From Nesterenkonia sp. E16_10 (GTDB taxonomy: Bacteria > Actinomycetota > Actinomycetes > Actinomycetales > Micrococcaceae): a stretch of 64,000 nucleotides of DNA. Position 1 is the first letter of the stretch. Each line of letters begins with the position of its first letter. Positions 47,440 to 56,304 of this stretch are shown piece by piece. Location of the stretch: assembly GCF_017347085.1 (NCBI RefSeq), contig NZ_JADPSA010000022.1, positions 186,001-250,000 on the forward strand. Direction: 5' to 3'. The notes under the pieces were generated by a model, which worked only from the letters and a program-made list of their open reading frames with translations, ran no database searches and was not told the DNA's origin. The translations under genes were made by a program, and so were the position numbers.

Positions 47440-49806
47440 TCAGCTCACGCGGGCCGGGGTGGTCAGCACGCGCTGGCCGCTGATCTCTCGGACCTCGCCG
47501 ACCAGGGTCACCTCGGCCTGCAGCGGCAGCTCCCCCACGGAGGGACCGGCGTAGAGGTCGATCGCGCCGGGCTCCACGATTCGGCGGTAGTGCACCCCGG
47601 TGAAGGAGAACCGGTCCGCGTGGACCTCGAAGGTCACGGTGCGGCTCTGCCCCGGAGCCAGCTCCACCTTGGAGTAGCCGAGCAGCTGGCGCACCGGACG
47701 GGCCACCGAGGCCACCCGGTCACCGAAGTAGAGCTGGGCGACCTCCTCGGTGGGTCGCGCACCGGTGTTTCTCAGCGTCACCGAGACCTCCACGGTGCCG
47801 TCCACCGGGACCTGAGCCTGGGAGACGCTGAGGTCCGAGTACTCCACGGTGGTGTAGCTCAGGCCGTGGCCGAAGGGGTAGAGCGGGGTGGGGTCGAGGT
47901 TGGACACGCCCTGGCTGTTGAGCCCGAGCGGCGCCGCGATATAGCCCGAGGGCTGTCCGCCCGGGTGCACGGGCACGCCGATGGGCAGCCGGCCGGTGGG
48001 CTCGATGGCGCCGCTGAGCAGGTCCACGATGGCGGGGCCGCCTTCCTCTCCGGGGAAGAAGCCCTGCACGATCGCGGCGCAGCGCTGTGCCAGGCCGCCC
48101 AGCGCATAGGGCCGGCCGGAGATGACCACGAGCACCACCGGGGTCCCGGTGGCCAGGACGGCCTCGACCAGCTCGTGCTGGGCGCCGGGGAGCTTGAGGT
48201 CCTCGACGTCGCAGCCTTCCCCGGAGGTGCCGGCGCCGAACATGCCGGCCAGGTCACCGACGGTCACCACGGCCAGGTCTGCCGCGGCGGCGGCTTCGGC
48301 GGCCGCGGCGATCTCGGAGTCGTCATAGCTCACGATGGGTGCACCGTAGCTATAGGTGACCTCGGCCTCGGAGTAGGTCTCGCGCAGGGATTCCAGCACC
48401 GAGGGCATCGGCACGCCGATCCCCTTGTGCGGGAAGGTCCCTGCGGGGTATTTGGCCAGCACGTGGTTGGGGAAGGAGTAGCAGCCCATCATGGTGCGCG
48501 GCTCATCGGCGGAGGGTCCGACCACGGCGATCCGCTTGCCCGCCAGCGACTCGGCAGGGGCCGGCAGGACGCCGTCGTTCTTCAGCAGCACCAGGGACTT
48601 CGCGGCCACCTTGCGGGCCAGGGCCCGGTTGCTCGCGGAGTCCAGGTCCACCGATTCGTCGATGCGGGGCTCCCAGTCGGCGTCGCCCTCGCGGCGGTCG
48701 AGCAGCCCGAGCTCGGCCTTCTGCCGCAGCACCCGACGCACCGAGGCGTCCAGCACGGATTCCTCCAGCAGCCCGTCGCGGACCTGCTGGGCCAGCGTGC
48801 GGTAGCCGCCGGTGTGCGGCAGCTCGACGTCGAGCCCGGCAGAGATCGCGAGCCGGGCGGCCTCGGCCTGGTCGGCCGCCACGTGGTGCATCTTCTCCAG
48901 GAACGCCACCGACCAGTAGTCCGCGACCACGGTGCCCTCGAAGCCCCACTGCTCGCGCAGCACCTCGGTGAGCAGCCAGTGTGAGGCGGCGGGGGCTTCG
49001 CCGTCGATGTCGGCGTAGGAGTTCATCACCGAGCCGACCTTGCCCTCGCGCACGGCGAGCTCGAAGGGGTAGAAGATCATGTCGATGAGTTCACGCCTGC
49101 CCATGTGCACCGGGGCGTGGTTCCGGGCGGCGCGGGAGGCGGCGTAGCCGGCGAAATGCTTCAGCGTGGCGATGATTCCGCTTCCCTGCAGGCCCTTGAC
49201 GTAGGCGGTGGCCAGCGTGCCGATCACATACGGGTCCTCGCCGATGGTCTCCTCCACCCGGCCCCAGCGGGCATCGCGGACCACGTCGAGCACCGGAGAG
49301 AGTCCCTGCTGGACTCCGGTGGCGGCCATGTCGGCGCCGATCGCAGCGGCCATCTCCTCGATCAGCTCCGGATCGAAGGTCGCACCCCAGGCCAGCGAGG
49401 TCGGATAGACCGTGGCCTGGTAAGCGGTGTAGCCGGTGAGGCACTCCTCATGAGCGATCGCGGGGATGCCGAAGCGGTTGGCGGCGACCACGGCGGCCTG
49501 TCGCTGGCGCAGATCTGCGGCCCCTTCGGGCACCGAGAGCGCCACGGTGCCATAGGTGCGGGTCAGGTGCCCTTCGCCGTCGAGGATCTCGGACTCGAAG
49601 GGCAGCTTGCCCGAGGACATCGCGTCCTCCATCGGGGCCACCTCGCCCTGGGTGTCGGGGTCCTCGCGCATCTCCCAGTGCGAGCCGAGCTGGGAGACCT
49701 TCTCCTCCAGCGTCATCTCGGCCAGCAGCGCCTCCGCACGCGCCGAGGCGGAGAGCGAGGTGTCGTTCCAGGGGCCGGTGGTCCGTTCTGGGTTCTGGTT
49801 GCTCAC
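47440..49806 (-). CDS. Glycoside hydrolase family 3 (beta-glucosidase / beta-xylosidase type)
   Basis: The product has 788 residues. The N-terminal GH3 barrel contains RWGRVEETIGEDPYVIG, TLKHFAGY and the nucleophile Asp in TVVADYWSV. The GH3 C-terminal domain (VVTVGDLAGMFGAGTSGEGCD) and a fibronectin-III-like domain (TVEVSVTLRNTG) follow. No signal peptide is present, so it acts on imported oligosaccharides in the cytoplasm. Xylooligosaccharide or beta-glucoside cleavage fits the neighbourhood; specificity cannot be read from sequence. GTG 49806 has AGGAG 7 nt upstream. Confidence 0.93.
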   Translation of the reverse strand: MSNQNPERTTGPWNDTSLSASARAEALLAEMTLEEKVSQLGSHWEMREDPDTQGEVAPMEDAMSSGKLPFESEILDGEGHLTRTYGTVALSVPEGAADLRQRQAAVVAANRFGIPAIAHEECLTGYTAYQATVYPTSLAWGATFDPELIEEMAAAIGADMAATGVQQGLSPVLDVVRDARWGRVEETIGEDPYVIGTLATAYVKGLQGSGIIATLKHFAGYAASRAARNHAPVHMGRRELIDMIFYPFELAVREGKVGSVMNSYADIDGEAPAASHWLLTEVLREQWGFEGTVVADYWSVAFLEKMHHVAADQAEAARLAISAGLDVELPHTGGYRTLAQQVRDGLLEESVLDASVRRVLRQKAELGLLDRREGDADWEPRIDESVDLDSASNRALARKVAAKSLVLLKNDGVLPAPAESLAGKRIAVVGPSADEPRTMMGCYSFPNHVLAKYPAGTFPHKGIGVPMPSVLESLRETYSEAEVTYSYGAPIVSYDDSEIAAAAEAAAAADLAVVTVGDLAGMFGAGTSGEGCDVEDLKLPGAQHELVEAVLATGTPVVLVVISGRPYALGGLAQRCAAIVQGFFPGEEGGPAIVDLLSGAIEPTGRLPIGVPVHPGGQPSGYIAAPLGLNSQGVSNLDPTPLYPFGHGLSYTTVEYSDLSVSQAQVPVDGTVEVSVTLRNTGARPTEEVAQLYFGDRVASVARPVRQLLGYSKVELAPGQSRTVTFEVHADRFSFTGVHYRRIVEPGAIDLYAGPSVGELPLQAEVTLVGEVREISGQRVLTTPARVS

Positions 49807-49860
49807 AGGGGAACTCCTAGGGTGTGCGCCGCAGCGCAGCTGTCGCGGTCGGTTCGGGAA

Positions 49861-49900
49861 CAGCGAAGCTGCCGGTCATGGAGGACCGGCAGCTTCGCTG
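49861..49900 (-). terminator. 17-bp perfect hairpin between permease and GH3 genes
   Basis: Arms 49861-49877 and 49884-49900 (CAGCGAAGCTGCCGGTC) are perfectly complementary with a 6-nt loop. It lies 27 nt after the MalG-like stop and 54 nt before the GH3 start, the strongest hairpin in the window. Confidence 0.8.
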
Positions 49901-49926
49901 AGGGGATCAAGGGGTGGCGCCGAGGG

Positions 49927-50868
49927 TCACTTGCCGAAGCCTGCGGTCAGTCCGGCCACGATGTGGCGGCGGGCGAGCATGTAGACCACGAGCAGCGGCA
50001 GCGCGGAGAGCACGACGGCGGCCAGGGTGGCCGGCACGTCGATGCCGAACTGGCCGCTGTACTCCCAGAGCGAGAGCGGCAGCACCCGGACGTCGCTGCT
50101 CTGGGTGAGCACCAGCGGGAACAGGAAGCCGTTCCAGACCTGCAGCGCCTGGTAGATGCCCACGGTCATCAGGGCCGGCTTGGCCATCGGCAGCACCAGC
50201 GAGGTGAGGATCTTCCACTCCCCGGCGCCGTCGACCTTCATCGACTCGAAGAGCTCCATCGGGATGTCGCGGACGAAGTTCACGATGATCAGCACGCTCA
50301 ACGGGATCGCGAAGGCGATCTGCGGCAGGATCAGCGCCCAGAGGGTGTCATAGAGACCCAGCTGCTGGATCAGGTAGTACACCGGGATGATCGTGGCCTG
50401 CACCGGGATCGCGATGCCCAGCAGGATCACCTGGAACAGCCGTCGACCACCCAGGGTGGTGGACCGGGCGATGTAGTAGGCGGCCATCACCGAGACGGCG
50501 AGCACGACGGCGACCGTCGAGAGCGTCACGATCAGCGAGTTCGTGAAGTAGTGGAAGAAGTCGTTCTGGATCACCTTGATGAACGGTGCCAGCGTCGGAT
50601 TCGTGGTGGGCAGCAGCTGGTTCGAGGAGCGCAGGTCCTCGCTGGTCCGGAACGAGGTGATGACGATGTAGTAGATCGGCAGAATGATGATGGCCAGCCA
50701 GAGCCAGCCGCCGAGGCCGCCGAGGATGTTCGGCTTCTCTCCCGGGGCGCCCGTGCGGCGGACCTTGTTCTGCTTCACCTCGCGGTGCTCGAAGCCGGGC
50801 ACCTCAGGGTCGAGGGCCTTGCCAGCATCGGGGGTCGCGGATTGGGTGCTTGCGGTGTGAGTCATCAT
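49927..50868 (-). CDS. ABC sugar transporter permease, MalG/carbohydrate type
   Basis: The product has 313 residues, including a cytoplasmic extension of about 50 residues and six membrane helices. The EAA loop is around ELFESMKVDGAGEWKILTSLV, with E-S-M replacing E-A-A, then DG. It pairs with the MalF-like permease whose stop codon it overlaps as ATGA. No ATPase gene is adjacent. Confidence 0.92.
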   Translation of the reverse strand: MMTHTASTQSATPDAGKALDPEVPGFEHREVKQNKVRRTGAPGEKPNILGGLGGWLWLAIIILPIYYIVITSFRTSEDLRSSNQLLPTTNPTLAPFIKVIQNDFFHYFTNSLIVTLSTVAVVLAVSVMAAYYIARSTTLGGRRLFQVILLGIAIPVQATIIPVYYLIQQLGLYDTLWALILPQIAFAIPLSVLIIVNFVRDIPMELFESMKVDGAGEWKILTSLVLPMAKPALMTVGIYQALQVWNGFLFPLVLTQSSDVRVLPLSLWEYSGQFGIDVPATLAAVVLSALPLLVVYMLARRHIVAGLTAGFGK

Positions 50869-51776
50869 GCGCCTGCCTTGTCGCTCTCCATCTTGGATGA
50901 ACCGGAGATGATGTTCAGGGCCAAGGAGAGGGTCAGTCCGATGGCTACCAGGATCACCGCGATGACCGAGGCGTAGCCGAGGTTGTATGAGCTGAAGCCG
51001 GTCACGTACATGTCCAGCGGCAGGATCCGCACCGCGTCGGCGGGCTGGCCGCCGGTGAGCACGAAGATCAGGTCGAAGTAGGTCAGCGAGCCCACGAGCA
51101 TCAGCGTCGAGGAGGTGATGATCGTGTAGCGCAGCTGCGGGATCGTGATCGAGAAGAACTGGCGGACCCGGCCGGCGCCGTCGATGGTGGCGGCCTCATA
51201 CATGGACTGCGGGATCTGGCGCACACCTGCCTGGTAGAGCAGCCCGTGGAAGGGCACGAAGCACCAGCCGACCACGAAGATCATCACCCACATGACCAGG
51301 TCGGAGTTCGACAGCCAGTCATTGGGCAGCCATTCGAAGGGCAGCGCCGCGGAGAGTCCGTAGTTCGGGGAGAACAGCGACTGGAACGTCAGGCCCACGG
51401 CCACCGAGGAGAACAGCAGCGGGAGGAAGTAGAGGACCGCGAGCAGGGCGCGGTAGCGCTGCTGTCCGGCCATGAAGACGCCGAGCAGCAGGGCCACAGG
51501 GGCCTGGAAGAGGTAGGAGCCGATGACGAAGGTGATCGTCAGGCCCAGTGCGGTCCAGGTGAAGGGCCGGTCGAAGAGCACCGCCTGCCAGTTGCTCAGA
51601 CCCACCCAGGTGGGAGAGCCCAGAACGTTCCACTCCATGAAGGAGATCACGACCACCCCGATGAGCGGTATCAGTGCGAATATTCCGAAGAACAGGACGG
51701 CAGGCAGAGCCATGAGGAATGAAGGTCCCTTATGGCCCAATCCGGTCGTCCTGCTTCGAGCAGCGGTTTCAGTCAT
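50865..51776 (-). CDS. ABC sugar transporter permease, MalF/carbohydrate type
   Basis: The product has 303 residues and six membrane helices. The EAA loop is SMYEAATIDGAGRVRQFFSI. It is the first permease of the leftward importer, following the binding-protein gene at 51864 after a hairpin. ATG 51776 is the first in-frame start after that hairpin. Confidence 0.92.
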   Translation of the reverse strand: MTETAARSRTTGLGHKGPSFLMALPAVLFFGIFALIPLIGVVVISFMEWNVLGSPTWVGLSNWQAVLFDRPFTWTALGLTITFVIGSYLFQAPVALLLGVFMAGQQRYRALLAVLYFLPLLFSSVAVGLTFQSLFSPNYGLSAALPFEWLPNDWLSNSDLVMWVMIFVVGWCFVPFHGLLYQAGVRQIPQSMYEAATIDGAGRVRQFFSITIPQLRYTIITSSTLMLVGSLTYFDLIFVLTGGQPADAVRILPLDMYVTGFSSYNLGYASVIAVILVAIGLTLSLALNIISGSSKMESDKAGA

Positions 51777-51811
51777 GGGCTCGATTCAGATCCTGGTTGT
51801 CGGTGCAAGGC

Positions 51812-51852
51812 AATCGGTCCGGGGCGACTGCATCAGCCGCCCCGAACCGATT
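51812..51852 (-). terminator. Intercistronic hairpin between binding protein and permeases
   Basis: A 15-bp stem with one mismatch (51812-51826 with 51838-51852) follows the binding-protein stop by 12 nt. It probably limits read-through so that binding protein exceeds permease. Confidence 0.7.
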
Positions 51853-51863
51853 TCAGGGGTGTA

Positions 51864-53147
51864 TCAGAGGGAGTTCATCGCTTCGACGAACTGCTCGGGG
51901 GTCATGTCCCCGCGGAGGATCTGCGACAGGTTGTCCGTCAGCGGCTGGGCCACCTCAGGGGCGACTGCCTGATCCCAGGAGAGCTGGAAGTGGTTGGCTT
52001 CGCCCACCAGGTCGCTGGAGAACTGCAGGAAGTCGGAGTCCTCGGTCTCGGCGATCTGGTCCTCGATGTCAGACAGCGGCGGCAGCGAGCCGGCCTCCAG
52101 CATCGACGTCACGGTCTCCTCGTTATAGAGGTTCTCGCTGATGTAGTCGAAGGCGATCTGCTGCTCCTCCTCCGAGGCGTCAGCAGAGACCGACCAGAAG
52201 TTGGCGGGGTTGCCCACGATGTTCGAGGGATCACCGGCACCGTCCTCGAGGGTCGGGAAGGAGGTGAAGCCGAAGTCACCGGACTCGGCGAACTCCGGGA
52301 AGTCCTGGTTGATCGTGGAGTAGACCCAGGAGCCCTGCAGCAGCATGGCGGCCTGGCCGTCTGCCAGCAGCTGGGCATCCTCGTTCTGGTCCGCGGTCAC
52401 CGAGTTGTAGGTGTCGATGTAGCCGCCGTTCTCACCCAGGTCCTGCATGGTCTCCAGCGCGAAGAGGATGGACTCGTTGTCCCACGCGCCCTCTTCCCCT
52501 TCGACCACGGCTGCGAAGACCTCTTCGCCGCCGTGGCGATCGGTGAGGTACTGCAGCCACATCAGTGCGGGCCAGACGGAGCCGCCGGCCAGTGAGAAGG
52601 GCGCGACATCGTTCTCGTTGAACGTCTCGATCGCTGCTTCGACGTCTTCCCAGGTCTCGGGGATCTCGACGCCGGCCTCATCGAAGACCGACTGGTTGTA
52701 GTACATGACCACTGGCTGCACGTCGTTCAGCGGCACCGCGTAGGTGCTGTCCTCGACCTGGCCGTTCTGCCAGACCGAGTCGAAGACCCGGGACTCCAGC
52801 TCGCCGGTGTGTTCGCTGAGGTCGACGATGCGCTCTTCCTCGGCGTATTCCAGCAGCGCGCCGCCGGTCCAGGACATGATCAGCGTGGGCGCCTCGCCGG
52901 AGCCGACGGCGGTGCGGATCTGACCCTTATAGGAGTCGTTCTCGATGGCTTCGGTGTCGATCTGGGCGTCTTCGTTGGCTTCGTTCCAGCGGTCGAAGTC
53001 CTCCTGGATGGCGGGCCAGCCGCCTCCGGTGAGGATCCATGCGTCAGCATTGGCGTCGCCGCCGTTGTCGCCGCCGCCGCAGGCCGAGAGGGCCATCAGG
53101 GAGGTGACTCCGAGGCCTGCTGCTGCAATTCGAGTTGTTCTACGCAT
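51864..53147 (-). CDS. Extracellular sugar-binding lipoprotein, paralog B
   Basis: The product has 427 residues. The signal peptide ends in the lipobox LSAC (Cys23), followed by GGGDNGGDAN. It is a family 1 solute-binding protein (AWILTGGGWPAIQEDFDRWN at the start of the mature part). It is clearly paralogous to the gene at 53483: both end in an FQLSWDQAV block followed by an acidic helix. ATG 53147 has AAAGGA 7 nt upstream. It has its own strong promoter in the preceding spacer. Confidence 0.92.
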   Translation of the reverse strand: MRRTTRIAAAGLGVTSLMALSACGGGDNGGDANADAWILTGGGWPAIQEDFDRWNEANEDAQIDTEAIENDSYKGQIRTAVGSGEAPTLIMSWTGGALLEYAEEERIVDLSEHTGELESRVFDSVWQNGQVEDSTYAVPLNDVQPVVMYYNQSVFDEAGVEIPETWEDVEAAIETFNENDVAPFSLAGGSVWPALMWLQYLTDRHGGEEVFAAVVEGEEGAWDNESILFALETMQDLGENGGYIDTYNSVTADQNEDAQLLADGQAAMLLQGSWVYSTINQDFPEFAESGDFGFTSFPTLEDGAGDPSNIVGNPANFWSVSADASEEEQQIAFDYISENLYNEETVTSMLEAGSLPPLSDIEDQIAETEDSDFLQFSSDLVGEANHFQLSWDQAVAPEVAQPLTDNLSQILRGDMTPEQFVEAMNSL

Positions 53148-53323
53148 CGTCGCGTCCTTTCTCATCAAGGCGAGCCCCAGCTCTGTACCGGTACCTGGCC
53201 GAGGCACCCCAGGTGTCCGGATCGGCCGGGTGGGGGATGCTCAGCAGTACAGCGCCGAAGTCCGAACCAGATCCTGCCCGGGACCAGAAAAAGGAACCTG
53301 GCGCAGACTGTGATCTGTATTTC

Positions 53324-53369
53324 GTCTTGCCGTAAGACTAAATAGCCGCCGGGTGTGTGTCAAGACACA
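53324..53369 (-). promoter_or_regulatory. Promoter and operator candidates for binding protein B
   Basis: On the minus strand TTGACA (53358-53363), 17-nt spacer, TAGTCT (53335-53340), the best promoter in this region. GTCTT-N5-AAGAC (53324-53338) straddles the -10 box and start region, and TGTGTC-AA-GACACA (53356-53369) covers the -35 box. Both are operator candidates. Confidence 0.7.
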
Positions 53370-53418
53370 GCACATGACCACCGTCACAGTCCTGCAACAT
53401 GGCGATACACGGCCCAGA

Positions 53419-53457
53419 GGCCTGACCGAGCGCACTGGCTGCGCGCCTGGTCAGGCC
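53419..53457 (-). terminator. Terminator of binding protein A
   Basis: Outer stem GGCCTGACC (53419-53427) with GGTCAGGCC (53449-53457) and inner stem GCGCA/TGCGC (53430-53434, 53440-53444). It lies 26 nt after the paralog A stop and separates it from the downstream importer genes. Confidence 0.75.
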
Positions 53458-53482
53458 CCTGGAGAGTGAATCGATCCACACC

Positions 53483-54778
53483 TCAGTCGGTGGGCTGCGT
53501 GGCGTTCATGTTCTCCGCGAACTCCTCGGGCGTGATGCTTCCCTCGAAGATCTGGCCGAGGTTCTCCAGCAGCGCGCGCTCCTGGCTCGGATCCACCGCC
53601 TGGTCCCAGGAGAGCTGGAAGTTCGGGGCCTCCTGGACCATGTCGTAGGCGAAGCTCAGGAACTCGGGGTCCTCGGTCTCGGCGATCTTGTCCTCGAGAC
53701 CGGTCAGCGGCGGGATGTTGCCGGTCTCGAGCATCCCGTCGACATAGTCGTCGTTGAAGAGCCAGTCGGAGAGGTAGTCGACCCCGGCCTGCTGCTCCTC
53801 CTCGCTGGCGTTGGCCGAGACCGACCAGAAGTTCGCCGGATTGCCCACGATGCTGTTGGGATCCCCCTCGCCATCGGGGATCGACGGGAAGGTGGTCACC
53901 CCGAGATTGCCTGACTCCATGAACTCCGGGCTCTCCTCCAGCAGCCGCGAGTAGACCCACGACCCCTGGAGGACCATGGCCGAGAGGCCGTCGGCCACCA
54001 GGTGTGCATCCTCGTTGTTGTCCGCCACCACGGAGGCGAAGCCGGGATCGAAGGCTCCGGCGTCAACCAGCTCCTGGCAGCGCTCCATGGCTTCGATGAT
54101 CGCCGGGTGGGACCAGGCGTCGGGCTCCCCTGCCACCACGGCCTCGAAGGCCTCAGGCCCGCCGATGCGGTCGGTCAGATAGGAGGCCCACATCAGCATG
54201 GGCCAGAGCGAGCCGCCTGCGAGGGAGAAGGGGTGCACGCCCTGTTCCTGGAAGACCTCGACCGCCTCGAGCAGCTCGTCCCAGTCGGCGGGCACCTCGA
54301 TGCCGGCCTCGTCGAAGAGCTCCTGGTTGTAATACATCATCACCGGCTGCACGTTGTTCATCGGCACCGCATACGTGGTGCCGTCGACCTCGCCGTTGGC
54401 GACCACCGAATCGATGAGTCCTTCGCGCAGCTCCTCGGTGTCCTCTGTGATGTCCGCGACGTAATCGCCCTCGACGTATTCCAGCAGTCCGCCGCCGGTC
54501 CAGCCGACGATCAACGTGGGCGCTTCACCGGAACCCACCGCTGTGCGGATGCGCTCCTTATAGATGTCGTTGGCGAAGCTCTCCACGGTGAAGGCCTGTT
54601 CGGGGTTCTCCTCGTTCCAGGCCTCGAAGTCCTCTTCCACGACGGTCCAGACGCCACCGTTGAGCACCCAGGCGTCGGGCTCTGACTCAGAGTCGCCTCC
54701 GCCGCCGCAGGCGGAGAGCCCGAGCAGGGATCCTGCCGCCAGGACTGCGGTGCTCAGCTGTGCTTTTCTTCCCCACAT
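53483..54778 (-). CDS. Extracellular sugar-binding lipoprotein, paralog A
   Basis: The product has 431 residues with the lipobox LSAC (Cys24) after a basic signal sequence. The mature sequence (AWVLNGGVWTVVEEDFEAWN) parallels paralog B throughout, so the two arose by duplication. Start choice is uncertain: ATG 54778 leaves room for a GGGA ribosome site upstream, while ATG 54787 and ATG 54817 do not. The gene ends in its own terminator, so it may be expressed under different conditions from paralog B while sharing the permeases. Confidence 0.9.
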   Translation of the reverse strand: MWGRKAQLSTAVLAAGSLLGLSACGGGGDSESEPDAWVLNGGVWTVVEEDFEAWNEENPEQAFTVESFANDIYKERIRTAVGSGEAPTLIVGWTGGGLLEYVEGDYVADITEDTEELREGLIDSVVANGEVDGTTYAVPMNNVQPVMMYYNQELFDEAGIEVPADWDELLEAVEVFQEQGVHPFSLAGGSLWPMLMWASYLTDRIGGPEAFEAVVAGEPDAWSHPAIIEAMERCQELVDAGAFDPGFASVVADNNEDAHLVADGLSAMVLQGSWVYSRLLEESPEFMESGNLGVTTFPSIPDGEGDPNSIVGNPANFWSVSANASEEEQQAGVDYLSDWLFNDDYVDGMLETGNIPPLTGLEDKIAETEDPEFLSFAYDMVQEAPNFQLSWDQAVDPSQERALLENLGQIFEGSITPEEFAENMNATQPTD

Positions 54779-54813
54779 AGAAATCATTCCCTGTCTCATC
54801 AAAGTGCGAGTGA

Positions 54814-54829
54814 TCATTCGGTCGAGTGA
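54814..54829 (-). promoter_or_regulatory. Inverted repeat upstream of binding protein A
   Basis: TCATTCGGTCGAGTGA pairs at 6 of 8 positions and lies 36 nt before the start codon. An 8-bp ATCACTCG is also directly repeated here with 16-bp spacing. A regulator site is possible; no convincing -35/-10 pair is seen. Confidence 0.35.
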
Positions 54830-54834
54830 TGAAG

Positions 54835-54854
54835 CGCGCGTGCTTCGACGCGCG
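54835..54854 (-). terminator. Possible gntP terminator
   Basis: CGCGCGT (54835-54841) pairs with ACGCGCG (54848-54854) across a 6-nt loop, 46 nt after the GntP stop. It is a short but GC-only stem. Confidence 0.4.
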
Positions 54855-54900
54855 TCCTGCGATGTATGCGCCTCAGCGGGTCAGCCTCGGCAGCGCGTCC

Positions 54901-56304
54901 TCAGGCGGCGATGGCGTAGACCCCCCAGCTGAGGAAGAAGGCCATGAACCCGATGGCGGTGGCCATGACGGACCAGGTCTTCAGTGTGGTGATCGTGTCG
55001 AAGCCGCAGAAGCGACCCACCAGCCAGAAGCCGGAGTCGTTGAAGTGCGAGAAGGTGATCGAACCCGCCACGATGGCGACCACCAGGGATGCCAGGGCGA
55101 AGCCGTCGAGCCCCAGCTCCATGACGCCGGGGGCCATGATGCCGCCGGCGGTGGTGGCGGCCACGGTGGCCGAGCCCTGCGCCACGCGGATGACCACGGC
55201 GACCAGGAAACCGGCCAGGATGACCGGCAGTCCCATCGCGTCGAGTCCTTCGGCGATGGAGCCGCCGATTCCGGTGGCGGTGAGCACCGCGCCGAAGGCG
55301 CCGCCGGCGCCGGTGATCAGAATGATCGAGCAGACCGGGGCGAGGGCGTTGTCGATCAGATCAGAGAGTGCGTCGCCGAGCTTGCCCGTGCCCTTGCGCG
55401 GCCTGATGAAGAGCAGGTACATCGCGATCAGGGTGGAGATCAGCAGCGCGACCGGGGTGGGGCCGATCAGCTGGGAGAGCGCGTAGCCGAAGCTGTCCTC
55501 GCTGATCCGACCATCGGCGGCCAGCGTGTTGGAGAGCGCGTTGTAGAAGATCAGCGCCAGCGGCAGCAGCAGCACCAGGATCACGGTGCCGAAGGCCGGG
55601 CGTTCGTGCTCCTCGGTGACCCGGGATTCGCCGAAGAGGTTCGGCACCGGGAAGTTCGGGTACCCCTTCGCCATCACAAGCCCGAGCCGGTAGCCGGCCA
55701 GGTACCAGGTGGGGAGTCCGACCATCAGCGCGACGATCAGCACCAGTCCGATGTCCGCGCCCATGACCGTGGCGGCCGCCGTCGGACCGGGGTGCGGCGG
55801 GGTCAGTGCATGCATCATCAGGAAGGCACCGATGGAGGGCAGCACGTAGAGCATGAAGCTGCCCCCGAGCCGGCGCGCCACGGTGTAGATCACCGGCAGC
55901 ATCACGATGAAGCCGGCGTCGAGGAAGATCGGGAACGCGTAGAACAGCGAGGCCACGGCCAGCGCCAGCGGCGCCCGCTTCTCCCCGAAGGTCTTCAGCA
56001 TCTTGTCCGCCAGGACCTGGGCGCCGCCGGAGACCTCGACGAGGCGTCCGAGCACGGCGCCGAAGCCGATCAGCAGCGCCACATTGCCCACCGTGGTGGA
56101 GAAGCCGCCGACGACCACGGAGAGCACGTCCCCTACGGCGATGCCGGCCGCCAGCGCGGTGACCAGCGAGACGATGATCAGGGAGAAGAAGGCATGGAGC
56201 TTGACCTTCACGATCAGCACCAGGAGAAGGAGGATGGAGCCCAGCGCAAGGGTCAGCAGGGCCGCCGTGGGCAGCTCGAAGGCGAGCGTCAGTTCTTCGT
56301 TCAC
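54901..56304 (-). CDS. GntP-family sugar-acid:H+ symporter
   Basis: The product has 467 residues and about 12-14 membrane segments. Family blocks include GFGAVLGRLVEVSGGAQVLAD, FLDAGFIVMLPVIYTVAR, MMHALTPPHPGPTAAATVMG (conserved PPHPGP) and HFNDSGFWLVGRF. GntP proteins import gluconate, gluconate-like aldonates and related hydroxy acids. GTG 56304 overlaps the dehydrogenase stop as GTGA, so uptake and oxidation are translationally coupled. The substrate is inferred to be the sugar acid used by the adjoining catabolic genes. Confidence 0.92.
   Translation of the reverse strand: MNEELTLAFELPTAALLTLALGSILLLLVLIVKVKLHAFFSLIIVSLVTALAAGIAVGDVLSVVVGGFSTTVGNVALLIGFGAVLGRLVEVSGGAQVLADKMLKTFGEKRAPLALAVASLFYAFPIFLDAGFIVMLPVIYTVARRLGGSFMLYVLPSIGAFLMMHALTPPHPGPTAAATVMGADIGLVLIVALMVGLPTWYLAGYRLGLVMAKGYPNFPVPNLFGESRVTEEHERPAFGTVILVLLLPLALIFYNALSNTLAADGRISEDSFGYALSQLIGPTPVALLISTLIAMYLLFIRPRKGTGKLGDALSDLIDNALAPVCSIILITGAGGAFGAVLTATGIGGSIAEGLDAMGLPVILAGFLVAVVIRVAQGSATVAATTAGGIMAPGVMELGLDGFALASLVVAIVAGSITFSHFNDSGFWLVGRFCGFDTITTLKTWSVMATAIGFMAFFLSWGVYAIAA

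Larger units (their letters stand above)
53148..53482. other. 335-bp spacer between the two binding-protein genes
   Basis: It holds no gene. It contains the terminator of paralog A (53419-53457), the promoter of paralog B (53335-53363), a GTCTT-GCCGT-AAGAC inverted repeat (53324-53338), a TGTGTC-AA-GACACA palindrome (53356-53369) and a long leader of about 180 nt. Confidence 0.6.
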
